The position numbers were made by a program, and so were the translations under genes. Under the pieces are notes generated by a model. The model did no database searches, was not told the DNA's origin, and was given only the letters and a program-made list of their open reading frames with translations. This document shows positions 62,545-64,000 of a stretch of DNA of 64,000 nt, piece by piece (within the stretch, counting starts at the first letter, position 1; each line of letters begins with the position of its first letter). The stretch comes from Colletes latitarsis (Eukaryota; Arthropoda; Insecta; Hymenoptera; Colletidae): contig NC_135147.1 in assembly GCF_051014445.1 (NCBI RefSeq), forward strand, positions 27,618,479 to 27,682,478. The letters are read 5' to 3'.

Positions 62545-64000
62545 TATATAGCAACTCTAGTGACGAGCATGGGAGGCGACACCACAAGATTTCGTTGAAT
62601 CTCCTGGACGGTGAGGCTAAAATGAAATATCATCTAATATCGCGGAAATGTAGAAACGTTCGGTCGATCGTTGTACCGTATCTAGCAACTGCTAGCGGTT
62701 GTTTGGAGGGTAAATATGCACAGTTAACGTACGCGAATATATGCTCGTTGATCTTAGCACCAATTCGGCACGAAGATTGTATTATAAAAACGACCGATGC
62801 AGCGCCGATGATTTCGATCGGAAAAATGAGGGAACGTCGCGCGCCGCGTCAAGAACTTGACTGTCGAGTCAAGGAGAGCACGGAAAGGAAGATAAAATGC
62901 CGGCGAAAAAGAAAAAATGTACCGAGGAGGGGCTGGTTTTCGTTCGCGTAGGGGGAAAGATAGCGCAGCCAGGTAGAGAGTAGATGGAACCACGTGTACG
63001 TAGATATATCGTTTATGGGTGACGTAAAACTTCGCTTTTGCATTCCCTGTGAACACACGGTCTCTGGCTTGATCTGCTTTCGTACTACACGTACTATGCG
63101 TCAAGTAGCATTATAATGTATAACGCGACGCGACACGGGAGGCATTACAGTCGGGAGAAAGAATCGCGCCGGAGCAAGAAACTGCAACCGAGAACAACCC
63201 CCGAGGGTCTGACGACTACTTTGTTCCTTCTCGTTAATTTGTATTCGTTTTTCGAAAGGTGGTCGACCGGCTGTCGAAGCACCCGTAGCACCGGTTGCTT
63301 CGCCGAATTTAGTTTTCTCGCGACGCGGCGTCGGCGTTGGTTGGTCGCGATAAGGAGGTCGTTGAATAATCGCAGCGATAATCAGGCTTTCAGAAAACCG
63401 TCGGGGAATTCGCGGACGCGACGTTGGTGCGTCGACAAGTAGCGTTCGCCCAGCGTAATACAGAATTATGCAATTCGAGTAACCGCATTTCCATTATGCA
63501 GTATTTACTCGCGGCCATGTATTCCGACACGGCACGGCACGGCAGAACGGTGCATGTGCAGTCGCACATGTAACGGATGATGTAGGTGCAAGCGGGACCA
63601 GGGGAGAAAACACTTTGTGGCATACGTATATGCATCCAAAACGCACGAGTACATGCCTTGCCAAGGATTCGTCAAAAATGAAATTACTGCCTCCTCCTGG
63701 TGGATCCCCTGTGGAACAGATTAAAATCACCCGTTTCACGGAACGATCGTTATCACGTATGCGTCAAGTCGACGCAGCGATGAAAGAAACGCGTTCGAGT
63801 GGTTGACGCGAGACCAAAAACCAAAGCGACGCGACCGATCGCATACCGTATTTCGAAATAAACCATAAAATCGCCGCACCGGAATTCCATTCGATTCGAC
63901 GCGGTCGAACAAACTACAAAATATTCCAACGCGCGACGGAGTTTGAATCGACCGACGAACAAGGACAGAGTAAAACGCGATCGTGCGACGCACGGGTAAT
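62545..64000 (+). other. putative intron segment without supportable gene (continues past window end)
   Basis: No exon or RNA gene recognised. A 140-codon frame starts in the right end of MITE copy 4 and runs to 62951; its start lies in the transposon end, so it is not called. A pentanucleotide repeat lies at 63525-63543. Confidence 0.4.
63525..63543. repeat. (GGCAC)n pentanucleotide microsatellite
   Basis: GACACGGCACGGCACGGCA, three to four units of CGGCA. On the other strand it is the GTGCC unit found at 20373-20408. Confidence 0.7.

Noticed and set aside
62529..62951. 140-codon plus-strand frame
   Set aside because: Its start lies inside the right terminal repeat of a MITE and its content matches no family.

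Overview
This window looks like non-coding DNA from an insect nuclear genome, most likely a bee or another aculeate hymenopteran. The reasons are: CpG dinucleotides (especially TCG/CGA) are abundant rather than depleted throughout; AT-rich patches are mixed with short GC-rich microsatellites; there is a TATA-less Inr+DPE core promoter of arthropod type; and short TA-flanked foldback DNA elements recur every 5-25 kb. No bacterial-style gene dense enough to form an operon, no recognisable conserved protein domain, and no tRNA, rRNA or CRISPR array was seen. The assignment to Hymenoptera is inference from composition and repeat style, not a database result.

Layout. 1-2690 is upstream DNA without a supportable gene. 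At 2691-2738 there is a strong hairpin. About 65 bases after it lies a candidate core promoter: an Inr-like TCAGT with A+1 at 2805, and a DPE-like AGTTC exactly at +28 to +32. A 5' leader of about 204 nt with two small upstream ORFs follows. It leads to an ATG in a good start context (3009) and a 67-nt exon coding for an N-terminal signal peptide, which ends in phase 1 at a GT donor (3076). The simplest reading is that the rest of the window, about 61 kb, is the very long first coding intron of a plus-strand gene for a secreted or membrane protein whose later exons lie to the right. I could not identify the protein and found no second exon that fits.

The putative intron holds four TA-flanked copies of one foldback (MITE-like) element, at 6883-7381, 12309-12591, 37036-37395 and 62002-62544, and one internal fragment at 43772-43886. 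It also holds a 222-bp tandem array (18181-18773) followed by degenerate copies of a second short motif. Microsatellites include several 5-bp-period GC-rich ones. There is a perfect 20-bp alternating purine-pyrimidine palindrome (45984-46003), a TAATTA-rich AT island (3659-3724) and a pair of identical 13-bp POU-like sites (42173 and 42634). Many open frames of 60-270 codons occur on both strands. They overlap each other, are rich in Arg/Ser as expected from CpG-rich non-coding DNA, and show no domain, so they are not annotated as genes.

There is no clear undescribed coding system here. The best leads are the promoter/signal-exon unit with its hairpin, the foldback element family (one copy could form a roughly 200-bp dsRNA stem if transcribed), and the 222-bp array.
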